A DNA stretch of 64,000 nucleotides from Mesorhizobium sp. M9A.F.Ca.ET.002.03.1.2 (GTDB lineage: Bacteria > Pseudomonadota > Alphaproteobacteria > Rhizobiales > Rhizobiaceae), in NCBI RefSeq assembly GCF_003952365.1, contig NZ_CP034443.1, positions 3,837,001 through 3,901,000 of the forward strand, given 5' to 3'. Below the pieces are notes generated by a model that saw only the letters and a program-made list of their open reading frames with translations, was not told where the DNA came from and ran no database searches. Shown piece by piece: positions 1 through 7,987 of the stretch. Made by a program: the position numbers and the translations under genes. Numbering within the stretch: position 1 is the stretch's first letter; every line of letters starts with the position of its first letter.

Positions 1-599
1 CGGCGGTTTACATAAGGCCGATGTACTGGGCCGAGCATGGCGGCTACATGGGCGTGCCGGCAGATCCGGCCTCGACCCGTTTCTGCCTTTGCCTCTACGA
101 ATCGCCGATGATCTCGCCGGCGGGCTTTTCGGTCACCGTCTCGCCGTTCAGGCGCCCGACCATCGAAACCATGCCGACCAACGCCAAGGCCGGCTGCCTC
201 TATCCCAACAACGGCCGTGCCATCCTCGAAGCCAAGATGCGCGGCTTCGACAACGCCCTGGTGCTGGACATGCTGGGCAATGTCGCCGAGACCGGAACCT
301 CGAACATTTTCCTGGTCAAGGACGGTCATGTCCTGACGCCGGCGCCGAACGGCACGTTCCTGTCCGGCATCACCCGCTCGCGGACGATGACGCTGCTTGG
401 CGAGTATGGGTTCAAGACCACCGAGAAGACGCTGTCGGTGCGCGACTTCCTCGAAGCGGACGAGATCTTCTCGACGGGAAACCATTCGAAAGTCGTGCCG
501 GTGACCCGCATCGAGGATCGCAATCTCCAGCCAGGCCCCGTGGCCAAGAAGGCGCGCGAACTCTATTGGGATTGGGCGCATTCGACTTCGGCCGGCTGA
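1..599 (+). CDS. ilvE: Branched-chain amino acid aminotransferase, C-terminal part
   Basis: Class IV PLP-dependent aminotransferase that interconverts Leu, Ile and Val with their 2-oxo acids. The reading frame (codons from position 3) is open to the window edge, so the N-terminus lies outside. About 198 residues are visible of a family usually near 300. The codons before the first ATG read YIRPM, the conserved family start of the large domain, which shows that the ATG at 21 is internal. The PLP lysine is the K of AKAGCLYPNN (codon 186-188). ETGTSNIFLV and the GITRSR motif follow. Substrate preference within class IV (branched-chain versus D-amino acid) is inferred from these motifs. It ends in a strong hairpin at 604-635. 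Confidence 0.87.
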   Translation, partial: AVYIRPMYWAEHGGYMGVPADPASTRFCLCLYESPMISPAGFSVTVSPFRRPTIETMPTNAKAGCLYPNNGRAILEAKMRGFDNALVLDMLGNVAETGTSNIFLVKDGHVLTPAPNGTFLSGITRSRTMTLLGEYGFKTTEKTLSVRDFLEADEIFSTGNHSKVVPVTRIEDRNLQPGPVAKKARELYWDWAHSTSAG

Positions 600-603
600 C
601 TGG

Positions 604-640
604 CCAGGCGGCGTTGGCGCGCCAACGCCGCCTGGTTTCT
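604..640 (+). terminator. Perfect palindrome terminator after the aminotransferase
   Basis: A perfect inverted repeat with 16-bp arms (604-619 and 620-635) and no unpaired loop in the linear sequence is followed by TTTCT. It begins 5 bases after the aminotransferase stop, so an intrinsic terminator is the likeliest role. A 32-bp perfect palindrome could also extrude as a cruciform. Confidence 0.7.
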
Positions 641-648
641 CGTTCGAT

Positions 649-693
649 GCAGGTTCTTGTCGGAAAACCGTGTGACACTTTTCCGGAACCTGC
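649..693. repeat. Nested-hairpin intergenic repeat
   Basis: The outer arms GCAGGTTC (649-656) and GAACCTGC (686-693) enclose inner arms CGGAAAA (661-667) and TTTTCCG (679-685). The same outer-plus-inner arm design recurs at 27466, 30014 and 56021, which suggests a dispersed family of small palindromic elements. Confidence 0.6.
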
Positions 694-795
694 TTAGAAG
701 GGAACCGGCGCTTCATTCCGGAGTTGTTCCACATCAATCCAGACCTATGTTAGTCCGGTATCGACACCGGATTTTTTCCACGAGGAGTACGACCG

Positions 796-1392
796 ATGGC
801 TTTTGAATTGCCCGCCTTGCCCTATGACTATGAGGCCCTGCAGCCTTACATGTCGAAGGAGACGCTGGAGTACCATCACGACAAGCACCACAAGGCCTAT
901 GTCGACAACGGCAACAAGCTGGCTGCCGAAGCCGGCCTGGGTGATTTGTCGGTCGAGGACGTTGTAAAACAGTCCTTCGGCAAGAATGCCGGGCTCTTCA
1001 ACAATGCCGCCCAGCACTACAACCACATCCATTTCTGGAAGTGGATGAAGAAGGGCGGCGGCGGCAACAAACTGCCGGGCGCGCTGCAAAAGGCATTCGA
1101 CAGCGACCTTGGCGGCTACGACAAGTTCAAGGCGGATTTCATCGCCGCCGGAACAACCCAGTTCGGTTCGGGCTGGGCCTGGGTTTCGGTCAAGGACGGC
1201 AAGCTGGCGATCTCGAAGACGCCGAACGGCGAGAACCCGCTGGTCCATGGCGCGACGCCGATCCTGGGCGTCGATGTCTGGGAGCATTCCTATTACATCG
1301 ACTATCGCAACGCCCGCCCGAAATATCTCGAAGCCTTCGTCGACAGTCTCATCGACTGGGACCATGTCCTCGAGCTCTACGAAAAGGCCTAG
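796..1392 (+). CDS. sodB: Fe-type superoxide dismutase
   Basis: Dismutates superoxide to hydrogen peroxide and oxygen, in the cytoplasm by family expectation (no signal peptide). 198 residues is normal. The four metal ligands are visible as H27, H77, D160 and H164 (the last two in DVWEH). Gln73 in the NNAAQ motif is the outer-sphere glutamine position typical of iron enzymes, where manganese enzymes usually carry glycine; cambialistic use of Mn cannot be excluded from sequence. A GAGGAG-like ribosome site lies about 8 bases before the ATG. The gene is monocistronic, with its own terminator at 1410. Confidence 0.96.
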   Translation: MAFELPALPYDYEALQPYMSKETLEYHHDKHHKAYVDNGNKLAAEAGLGDLSVEDVVKQSFGKNAGLFNNAAQHYNHIHFWKWMKKGGGGNKLPGALQKAFDSDLGGYDKFKADFIAAGTTQFGSGWAWVSVKDGKLAISKTPNGENPLVHGATPILGVDVWEHSYYIDYRNARPKYLEAFVDSLIDWDHVLELYEKA

Positions 1393-1409
1393 GCCGGTCC
1401 GATTTGCAG

Positions 1410-1435
1410 AAAAGCCCCGCCCCGGGGCTTTTCTT
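1410..1435 (+). terminator. Intrinsic terminator of sodB
   Basis: The stem AAAAGCCCC (1410-1418) pairs with GGGGCTTTT (1424-1432) across a 5-base loop, and is followed by further T-rich sequence. It lies 18 bases after the sodB stop. Confidence 0.88.
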
Positions 1436-1598
1436 TTGGCTCAAGATCGGCCGCCCTTTTCCCAACACCAGAACGACTGTCGCAAAAATTCACACAAGCG
1501 TGAGGCGAATTTCCGGAATTTTTAAGCCACCTTTGCCGTTATCGATGCGTTGCGGAAATGCCTTCACCCCGAAACGTCTTCGCCATGGAGCCAGTTGA

Positions 1599-2039
1599 AT
1601 GAGAAAGCTTATCCTCGCCATCTCGATGCTCGCCTTCGCCGGGTCAGCGGCACTTGCCGATCCGATCCTGGATCGGCAGGCCCTGATGAAGGAACGTGGC
1701 AAGATCGCCGGCGGATTGTCGAAAGTGGTCAAGGGCGAAAACCCTTTCGATGCCGCTGCCGTGATGACGTCGTTGCAGGCGCTTCAGGCTAATGCTGAGA
1801 AATTCGACGCCGAGGCTCTTTTCCCGGCGGGCAGCGAGACCGGCAACGACACCACGGCTGCTCCCAAGATCTGGCAAGACATGGCCGGCTTCAAGGCAAC
1901 TCACGACAAGTATCTCGCCGACGTCAAGGCTGCGGTCGCCGCCGCCCCCGCGGACGTCGATGCCTTGAAGGTGCAGTTCAACACCATCGGCGGCGATTGC
2001 GGCACCTGCCATGAGACCTATCGGATAAAAAAGGACTGA
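1599..2039 (+). CDS. Cytochrome c' (class II c-type cytochrome)
   Basis: Periplasmic monoheme cytochrome of the c'/c556 family. There is a Sec signal peptide (cleavage near ALA-DP), a helical body of about 125 residues, and the single heme-binding motif C134-G-T-C-H138 at the extreme C-terminus. That placement defines class II cytochromes and separates them from class I. Family roles include binding NO and electron transfer; which applies here cannot be read from sequence. The stop is only 9 bases before a diheme cytochrome gene, so the two are probably cotranscribed and may be redox partners. Confidence 0.9.
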   Translation: MRKLILAISMLAFAGSAALADPILDRQALMKERGKIAGGLSKVVKGENPFDAAAVMTSLQALQANAEKFDAEALFPAGSETGNDTTAAPKIWQDMAGFKATHDKYLADVKAAVAAAPADVDALKVQFNTIGGDCGTCHETYRIKKD

Positions 2040-2048
2040 TAGCGGGCG

Positions 2049-2999
2049 ATGCGCCTGCTGAAAAAACTTGTTGGCGCCGCCCTCGTTCTGGGCGGCGTCG
2101 GCGCGGTTGCTGGCTGGCTGTTGTCGGCGCCGGTCAAGCTCGACGCTGAGACCCTGGCGCAGCTCGGCTCCGGCGATGCGGCCAGGGGCAAGCGCATTTT
2201 CTACGCCGGCGGCTGCACGTCCTGTCATGCGAAGCCGGGCTCGCAAGGCGACGCCCGCCTTCAACTGGCCGGCGGTCTCCAACTCAAGACGCCGTTCGGC
2301 ACCTTCGTGCCGCCAAACATTTCGCAGGATGCCACTGACGGCATCGGCGCCTGGTCGGTCGAGGACCTTGCCAACGCCATGCTGAAGGGCGTGTCGCCGA
2401 CCGGCGAGCATTTTTACCCGGCGTTTCCCTATGCATCCTACGCGCGTATGAAGCCGGCCGACATTGCCGACCTCCATGCCTTCATGAAGACGCTCCCCGC
2501 CGTCGCCGGCAAGGCGCCCGCCAATTCGCTGGGGTTCCCGTTCAATATCCGTCGCGGCATCGGGCTGTGGAAACGTCTCTATTTGAATGACCAGCCGGTG
2601 GTGTCCTTCCCCGATGGCACGCCGGATCCGGTGATGGCCGGCCGCTACCTAGTCGAAGGGCCGGGCCATTGCGGCGAATGCCATACGCCGCGTGCCTTCA
2701 CCGGCGGGACCAAGAAGAGCGAGTGGCTGGCGGGTGCTGCGGCCGCCGAGGGCAGCGGCATCGTGCCGAACATCACCTCGGGCGAAGGCGGGCTCAGTGA
2801 CTGGTCGGAGGCCGACATCGCCTACTATCTCGAAACCGGCTTCACGCCGGATTTCGATTCCGTGGGCGGCGCCATGGTCGATGTGCAGAGAAACATGGCC
2901 GAGCTCACGTCTGAGGACCGGGCGGCGATATCAGCCTATCTGAAGGCCATACCGCCGCATCCCAACGGCTATCCGGCGCGCAAGCAGCCTTCGAGCTGA
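2049..2999 (+). CDS. Membrane-anchored diheme cytochrome c
   Basis: 316 residues. An N-terminal membrane segment (about residues 7-26) acts as an uncleaved anchor or signal. Two class I heme sites follow, C56-TSC-H60 and C208-GEC-H212, in two similar domains. The layout resembles the cytochrome subunits that pass electrons from membrane dehydrogenases (gluconate, alcohol, aldehyde) to the respiratory chain, but those usually have three hemes and sit beside their dehydrogenase. No dehydrogenase is present here, and the neighbour is a cytochrome c'. Electron transfer between periplasmic donors and an oxidase is the safest description. Confidence 0.88.
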   Translation: MRLLKKLVGAALVLGGVGAVAGWLLSAPVKLDAETLAQLGSGDAARGKRIFYAGGCTSCHAKPGSQGDARLQLAGGLQLKTPFGTFVPPNISQDATDGIGAWSVEDLANAMLKGVSPTGEHFYPAFPYASYARMKPADIADLHAFMKTLPAVAGKAPANSLGFPFNIRRGIGLWKRLYLNDQPVVSFPDGTPDPVMAGRYLVEGPGHCGECHTPRAFTGGTKKSEWLAGAAAAEGSGIVPNITSGEGGLSDWSEADIAYYLETGFTPDFDSVGGAMVDVQRNMAELTSEDRAAISAYLKAIPPHPNGYPARKQPSS

Positions 3000-3037
3000 G
3001 CGCCGGGCGCCTCCGATCATGCGCCCAAGTCAAAGTG

Positions 3038-3080
3038 CTACAGCGTCCTCTACGCGTCCGAAAGGACGCTTGGCGCTGTG
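3038..3080. repeat. Nested-hairpin repeat overlapping the end of ptrB
   Basis: The outer arms ACAGCG (3040-3045) and CGCTGT (3074-3079) enclose GCGTCC (3054-3059) and GGACGC (3064-3069). The element shares its GCGTCC-loop-GGACGC core and AGCG/CGCT outer arms with the one at 27524-27567. Its right half is translated as the last residues of oligopeptidase B and supplies the TAG stop. Confidence 0.65.
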
Positions 3081-5188
3081 GGGGCAAGGTCAGCCTTGCC
3101 CGCCACCTTCAGCGCAAAGGCGTAGGTGAAAGCGATTTCCTCGAGCCTGGAGAACCGGCCCGACGCGCCGGCATGGCCAGAGTCCATGTTGATCTTGAAC
3201 AGCACCGGATTGTCGCCGCTCTTGCGGTCGCGCAGCCGCGCCACCCATTTGGCCGGCTCCCAGTAGGTGACGCGCGGGTCGGTAAGGCCGGCAAGCGCCA
3301 GGATCGGCGGATAGTCGAGCGCTGCGACATTGTCATAAGGCGAGTAGGCGGCGATCGTCTGGTAGTCTTCCTCCGAAGCGATCGGATTGCCCCATTCAGG
3401 CCATTCCGGTGGCGTCAGCGGCAAGGTCGCGTCGAGCATGGTGGTGAGCACGTCGACGAACGGAACCTCGGCGACGATGCCGCCGAAGCATTCCGGCGCC
3501 TTGTTGGCGATCGCGCCCATCAGCATGCCGCCGGCCGAGCCGCCCTGAGCGACGATGCGGTCATGGGCCGTGTAGCGCTCGGCGACGAGGTGGTGTGCGA
3601 CTGCGATGAAATCGGTGAACGTGTTCATCTTGTGCGCCCGCTTGCCGTCGTCATACCAGCCATAACCCTTGTCCTTGCCGCCGCGGACATGGGCTATGGC
3701 GTAGACGAAGCCGCGATCGACCAATGAAAGACAGTTGGTGTTGAACGCGGCCGGCACCGTGATGCCATAGGATCCATAACCGTAGAGCAGGCAAGGCGCT
3801 GTTCCGTCGAGTGGCGTTTCGCGGTGATGGATAAGCGAGACCGGCACCAGTTCGCCGTCGGCGGCGGGCGCCATCAGACGCCGCGTCACATAGTGGTCCG
3901 GGTCGTGACCGGACGGAACTTCCTGGGTCTTCAGCAGCACGCGCTCGCGGGTGCGCATGTTATAGTCGAAGACCTGCGCCGGCGTCGTCATCGACGAGTA
4001 GGAAAAGCGCATGATCTCGGTGTCGTATTCATACGATCCCGACAGGCCGAGCGAGAAGGCTTCCTCGTCGAAAGAGATAAGATGTTCCTCGCCGCTCTTG
4101 CGGTCGCGCACGACGATGCGCGGCAGGCCTTCCTTGCGTTCGAGCCTGACCATATGGTCCTTGAAGCCGATCACCGAGAGGATCAGCCGGCCCGCTTCGT
4201 GCGGCACCAGCTCCTGCCAGTTGGCGCGCGCCGGGTCGCTCGCCGGCGCCGTCATGATCTTGAAATCCTTGGCGCCGTCGGCATTGGTGAGAATGAAGAA
4301 GATGTCGCCGCCCTCTTCGAGGTCGTATTGCAGGCCGGTCTCGCGGGGCGAAACCAGCTTCGGTTCGGCGAACGGCCCGCTGGCGCTCATCAGTCGGTAC
4401 TCCGAGGTCTCGTGATCGTTGATGCCGATCATGATCCATTCGTTGGAGCGCGTGCCGCCGACATTCATGAAGAAGCCGGGATCGGTTTCCTCATAGATCA
4501 GCCGGTCATTTTGCGGGTTGTCGCCAAGGGCATGGAACAGCACCTTGGAAGGGCGATGATTGGAATCGAGGCGGGTGTAGAAGAACCCGTCATTGCCGGC
4601 ATTCCAAACGCCGCCGCCACCGGTATCCGGAATACGGTCCGCCAGATCGCTACCGCTGGCAAGATCGCGCACACGAAGCGTGAAGAACTCGGAGCCCTTG
4701 TCGTCGAATGCCCAAAGAAGCTTGCCGTGATCGGCCGAGTGGTCGACGCCACCGAGGCGGAAATAGGCCTTGCCCTCGGCCTCGAGGTCGCCATCGAGCA
4801 GGATCTGTTGGTCGCCGCCATCGCGTGGCATGCGGAAATAACGCGGCTGCTCGCCACCAAGCTTGAAGGATGACCCATAGGCATAGGGCCCATCCTTCAT
4901 CGGCACGGAAGAATCGTCTTCCTTGATGCGGCCCTTCATCTCCTTGAAAAGCTGCTTCCGCAGTTGGGCGGTGTCGGCCATCAGCGCCGCCTGATAGGCG
5001 TTCTCGGCTTCGAGATGGGCGCGGATCCGGCTGTCGAGCAGGGACGGATCCCTGAACATCTCTTGCCAATTGTCGGCTCGCAGCCAGGCATAGTCGTCCG
5101 TCCGGGTTACCCCATGATGTATGTCGAAAACCGGTCGCTTCTCTGGCTGCGGTAGGCTGACAGCTGGAAATACTGGGGTTCTGGTCAT
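3050..5188 (-). CDS. ptrB: Oligopeptidase B (S9A serine peptidase)
   Basis: Cleaves peptides after basic residues; members are cytoplasmic. 712 residues: a seven-bladed propeller domain in the first 400 or so, then an alpha/beta hydrolase domain. The catalytic triad is visible as S551 in GGSAGG, D637 in GLTDPR and H672 in DSGHAG. No signal peptide. A GAGG ribosome site precedes the ATG at 5188. The C-terminal residues TAPSVLSDA and the stop are encoded by an intergenic repeat element, so the original end of the gene may have been different. It faces the diheme cytochrome gene tail to tail. Confidence 0.93.
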   Translation of the reverse strand: MTRTPVFPAVSLPQPEKRPVFDIHHGVTRTDDYAWLRADNWQEMFRDPSLLDSRIRAHLEAENAYQAALMADTAQLRKQLFKEMKGRIKEDDSSVPMKDGPYAYGSSFKLGGEQPRYFRMPRDGGDQQILLDGDLEAEGKAYFRLGGVDHSADHGKLLWAFDDKGSEFFTLRVRDLASGSDLADRIPDTGGGGVWNAGNDGFFYTRLDSNHRPSKVLFHALGDNPQNDRLIYEETDPGFFMNVGGTRSNEWIMIGINDHETSEYRLMSASGPFAEPKLVSPRETGLQYDLEEGGDIFFILTNADGAKDFKIMTAPASDPARANWQELVPHEAGRLILSVIGFKDHMVRLERKEGLPRIVVRDRKSGEEHLISFDEEAFSLGLSGSYEYDTEIMRFSYSSMTTPAQVFDYNMRTRERVLLKTQEVPSGHDPDHYVTRRLMAPAADGELVPVSLIHHRETPLDGTAPCLLYGYGSYGITVPAAFNTNCLSLVDRGFVYAIAHVRGGKDKGYGWYDDGKRAHKMNTFTDFIAVAHHLVAERYTAHDRIVAQGGSAGGMLMGAIANKAPECFGGIVAEVPFVDVLTTMLDATLPLTPPEWPEWGNPIASEEDYQTIAAYSPYDNVAALDYPPILALAGLTDPRVTYWEPAKWVARLRDRKSGDNPVLFKINMDSGHAGASGRFSRLEEIAFTYAFALKVAGKADLAPTAPSVLSDA

Positions 5189-5305
5189 TGCGCCTCGCTG
5201 TGGAAATTATTTGAACGGCGAATGAACACGCCGATCAGCGCGGGTTCAAGAGCCGGAACGTATGTTTCGCAGGGCTCCAGAAGATGAGCCGGAGGAGAGA
5301 GAAAG

Positions 5306-5674
5306 ATGAAATTCCGTTTTCATGCTGCCGCGGCTCTCGCCGTCGCTTCGACAGTTTTGGTCTTTACCGGCCAGTCTCATGCAACCGTGTTCGCAGCTTG
5401 GCAAGTGACCAACGTGCCGTTTGGCGACACGCTCAACGTGCGCAAGTATCCGGAGGGGTCATCACAGAAGCAGGCCGCCTATCCCAACGGTGCCGTTTTG
5501 CAGATGACTGGGAAATGCACCGGCAGCACAAACCTGCTCGACATAGCCAATCAGCCAGCCTGGAAGCAGAAACAGAAGATCCGCTATCGCTGGTGCGAAG
5601 TCTGGCATGATCCGGCACGCAACGGCAATTTCGTCACCGGCTGGGTCTATGGAAAATACATCACCCCACATTGA
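5306..5674 (+). CDS. Small secreted SH3-like domain protein
   Basis: 122 residues with a Sec signal peptide (hydrophobic core about 8-22, likely cleavage after SHA or VFA). The mature domain carries LNVRKYP and WCEV...GWVYGKY, the hallmark strands of bacterial SH3-like folds, and two cysteines that could pair in the periplasm. Such domains often bind peptidoglycan or metals, but no catalytic domain is attached and the target is unknown. A GGAGGAGAG ribosome site lies just upstream. It is divergent from ptrB and stands alone. Confidence 0.75.
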   Translation: MKFRFHAAAALAVASTVLVFTGQSHATVFAAWQVTNVPFGDTLNVRKYPEGSSQKQAAYPNGAVLQMTGKCTGSTNLLDIANQPAWKQKQKIRYRWCEVWHDPARNGNFVTGWVYGKYITPH

Positions 5675-6097
5675 TGGATCGGTGCTTGTCCGCAGCGCTT
5701 GCTCGCAGACGGCAGAAACAAATCGCAACCTGTGGTTTCGCGGATTGTGAAAACAACCAGATAGCCTGCATCACAACCAAGCATAGCCAAGCATTGACAT
5801 CCTTTTACTGGCCATCACGGATGTAACGGAAGCGTGACGCGGCGTCAGCCGTTGCTGGCCTGACCAGAAAATATCGAAAAGTTACAGAGTGCACGAAAGA
5901 TTGAAGCTGGTCGTGGAATATTCGACTAACGTTGATGAATATAGCACAAGAAGCGAATTGACTTACTTGGTTCCCTGCCTCATTAGGATACCGCGACGCG
6001 AATCGCAGAGGCTCTTTCCTGCAAAAATTTCGCGCAATGCCCGACCTATCAAAAATAGGGCGCAGATAGAAACAACTCTCGTTGGGGCCATAAAGCC
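5675..6097. promoter_or_regulatory. Long AT-rich leader and promoter region of mucR
   Basis: 423 bases without a credible gene. Possible promoter elements are TTGACT at 5958-5963 and CATTAG at 5981-5986 (17-base spacing, weak -10). A small hairpin, CCTAT-CAAAA-ATAGG (6045-6059), lies 39 bases before the mucR start and contains the 12-mer ATCAAAAATAGG (6048-6059), which recurs at 18792-18803. MucR regulators are known to repress their own genes through AT-rich sites, so this hairpin is a candidate autoregulatory site. That is inference. Confidence 0.45.
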
Positions 6098-6523
6098 ATG
6101 GATATTGTCGAAACACCTTCCAGAAATAGTGATGCGCTGATCGAATTGACGGCCGACGTCGTCGCCGCCTATGTCAGCAACAATCCGGTGCCGGTCGGCG
6201 AGCTGCCGAGCCTTATCGCCGATGTCCATGCTGCCCTCGGGCGCGTGGGCGGGGCCAGTGAACAACCTCCTGCCGATAAGCAGAAGCCGGCTGTAAACCC
6301 GAAACGCTCCGTCCATGACGACTACATCGTCTGTCTTGAAGACGGCAAGAAGTTCAAGTCGCTGAAGCGTCATTTGATGACCCACTACGGCCTGACGCCC
6401 GACGAGTACCGTGAAAAATGGAATCTGGACGCGAGCTATCCGATGGTTGCTCCCAACTATGCTGCTGCCCGCTCGCAGCTTGCCAAGAAGATGGGACTCG
6501 GTCGCAAGCGCAAGGGGCGCTGA
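6098..6523 (+). CDS. mucR: MucR/Ros-family zinc-finger transcriptional regulator
   Basis: 141 residues. The N-terminal half (about 1-60) matches the oligomerisation region of MucR proteins; the C-terminal half is a single prokaryotic zinc finger. Metal positions visible are C79, D82, H92 and H96, so the second ligand is Asp instead of Cys (a C-D-H-H set seen in MucR-type proteins). In rhizobia and Brucella MucR acts as an H-NS-like silencer controlling exopolysaccharide, motility and cell-cycle genes. A basic tail (GLGRKRKGR) ends the protein. A long leader precedes the gene and a strong terminator follows it. Confidence 0.93.
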   Translation: MDIVETPSRNSDALIELTADVVAAYVSNNPVPVGELPSLIADVHAALGRVGGASEQPPADKQKPAVNPKRSVHDDYIVCLEDGKKFKSLKRHLMTHYGLTPDEYREKWNLDASYPMVAPNYAAARSQLAKKMGLGRKRKGR

Positions 6524-6557
6524 AGCAGGCTCTCTTCCCAACCTGGGTCGAACAATC

Positions 6558-6588
6558 AACGGCGCCTCCGGGCGCCGTTTTGCTTTTT
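6558..6588 (+). terminator. Intrinsic terminator of mucR
   Basis: The stem AACGGCGCC (6558-6566) pairs with GGCGCCGTT (6571-6579) over a TCCG tetraloop, followed by TTGCTTTTT. It lies 35 bases after the mucR stop. Confidence 0.9.
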
Positions 6589-6673
6589 AGGGCATTGCTG
6601 GAGCAATCGATACGCGTCGTGCCAGATGCGGGGCTCTCCGCTGTGCGGGAACAATCGCGCGTTGTCCGTCCAG

Positions 6674-7102
6674 TCAGGCGGTCTGCCTCAAGGCGACCTC
6701 GGCGTCGCGCTTGATGCGCTTGACCATCGAACGAAGACCATTGGCGCGTTGCGGCGACAGGTGTTCGTCGAGGCCGAGTGCCTTCAGCGTGGCTTCCGCG
6801 TCGATCTTCTGGATCTCGCTGGCGGGACGTCTCGAAAACAGCGCCAGCATGATGGCGACGAGGCCGCGCACGATATGGGCGTCCGAATCACCGGCGAAGG
6901 TGACGACTGGGTCGGCGCCTGGCCCATAGTCAGTGGTCAGCCAGACCTGGCTGACGCAGCCGGGCACCTTGTTGGTGGGGTTGCGTTCCTCATCGGGAAA
7001 CGGCGGCAGGGCCTCGCCCAGTTCGATTACGTAGCGATAGCGGTCTTCCCACTCGTCAAGCAGGGAGAAGTCGTCGCGGATCGTTTGGATCGTCGTGGTC
7101 AT
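6674..7102 (-). CDS. sufE: SufE-family cysteine desulfuration protein
   Basis: Accepts persulfide sulfur from the cysteine desulfurase SufS and passes it to Fe-S cluster assembly. 142 residues from the chosen start MTTTIQ; the frame runs 19 codons further upstream, but SufE proteins begin near this point. The active cysteine is C49 in the NKVPGCVSQVWL loop, the invariant family site. The HLSPQRANGLRSM segment near the C-terminus is also typical. The suf operon itself is not in the window, so this is a stand-alone copy. The next gene upstream on the same strand is a DUF5330 protein about 110 bases away. Confidence 0.93.
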   Translation of the reverse strand: MTTTIQTIRDDFSLLDEWEDRYRYVIELGEALPPFPDEERNPTNKVPGCVSQVWLTTDYGPGADPVVTFAGDSDAHIVRGLVAIMLALFSRRPASEIQKIDAEATLKALGLDEHLSPQRANGLRSMVKRIKRDAEVALRQTA

Positions 7103-7215
7103 CACCCGGATATAGTCATCCGGCGGCGCCGCGTCACGGAAAAAGAGGAAAAACACCATGGGCGCCGAAAGGGCGGGCGACCTGCGGTGCAGCGACAGAT
7201 ACAGCTGAAAATAGC

Positions 7216-7584
7216 TCAGTTTTTTACCGGCAAGTCGACTTTCACCGGCAAGTCGACTTTCGCGGGCAAGACGACGGCCTCGGGCACGCTGCCGGTCGTC
7301 GTCGCCGTGTCGGGTTCGGCGGTCTTGTCGTCCAGCATGGCGGCCGCGATCTTGGCGGTCTCCCTGGCCCGGGCGGTGATCGTGTGCATTGCGGACTTGC
7401 CGGTCTCGCAGACGCCGGGCTTACGCTCGCATATGCCGGCAATATCGCCGACCGCTTCGCGTGCCGCAAACAAGGCCTGGATCGGCCCGACGCTTTGGTA
7501 GCCTGCCTCGTCGGAGCCGACATTCAGCGGCAGCGCCAGAAGCACCAGCGAGAACCAGAAAGCCATCCTTATCAGAAAGCCCAT
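7216..7584 (-). CDS. DUF5330 exported or membrane-anchored protein
   Basis: 122 residues, function unknown. An N-terminal hydrophobic segment (about 5-20) is a signal peptide or anchor. The conserved core contains paired cysteines in ICERKPGVCETG, followed by a helical stretch, as in the Rhizobiales-restricted DUF5330 family. The C-terminus ends in a perfect hexapeptide duplication (VDLPVK twice) from a short DNA tandem repeat at about 7220-7255, so tail length may vary between strains. It lies upstream of sufE on the same strand and could share a transcript with it. Confidence 0.72.
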   Translation of the reverse strand: MGFLIRMAFWFSLVLLALPLNVGSDEAGYQSVGPIQALFAAREAVGDIAGICERKPGVCETGKSAMHTITARARETAKIAAAMLDDKTAEPDTATTTGSVPEAVVLPAKVDLPVKVDLPVKN

Positions 7585-7987
7585 CTGTATGCCCTCTCAT
7601 CCGTGACCGGATCATGCATTCGTGCGGCATGACCTCTTTTATGGATACGATAGTGGCATGGCCGCGCAAAGGACGGCTTGCCTGGACAGCGAAAATTTTT
7701 CTCAATTTTTAGGCAAATTCGAAACGAAGCATTTTGCAATGAATTTGCTTTAGATCCAGTGGATTTTCTTCACGTAAGGTTAACCATCCATCCAACTGTT
7801 TTCTATAGTTATTTGCCAGAAGCGCGGCGCGCCGATGGCGATTGTGGCAGGCGCAGGGACGGTCCGCCCGGATAACCCTCCATTTACTATGGCTGCAATT
7901 GCCCGGCTTTCGCCGTGCCGGCCTTCCAATATTTTGCCTCAGGCCGGGCATCGGTCGGCCCCACCTTATTCATTCCTTAAACGCTGG
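7585..7987. other. Gene-poor stretch upstream of divJ
   Basis: About 400 bases with no convincing gene. It has AT-rich patches around 7690-7760 and one CtrA-like box at 7769-7784. Open frames that cross it lack ribosome sites and family features. If divJ starts upstream of 7988 (the frame is open to an ATG at 7835), part of this stretch would be coding. Confidence 0.5.
7769..7784 (+). promoter_or_regulatory. Candidate CtrA-binding box upstream of divJ
   Basis: TTCA-N7-TTAAC (7769-7772, then 7780-7784) matches the alphaproteobacterial CtrA consensus TTAA-N7-TTAAC with one mismatch in the first half-site. It lies 204 bases before the assumed divJ start. A single near-match is weak evidence alone; similar boxes precede the gene at 12329 and pleC. 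Confidence 0.35.

Noticed and set aside
701..725. EcfG/RpoE-type promoter (GGAAC-N16-CGTT) before sodB
   Set aside because: GGAAC is present at 701, but the -10 position reads AGTT, one mismatch; too weak to claim.
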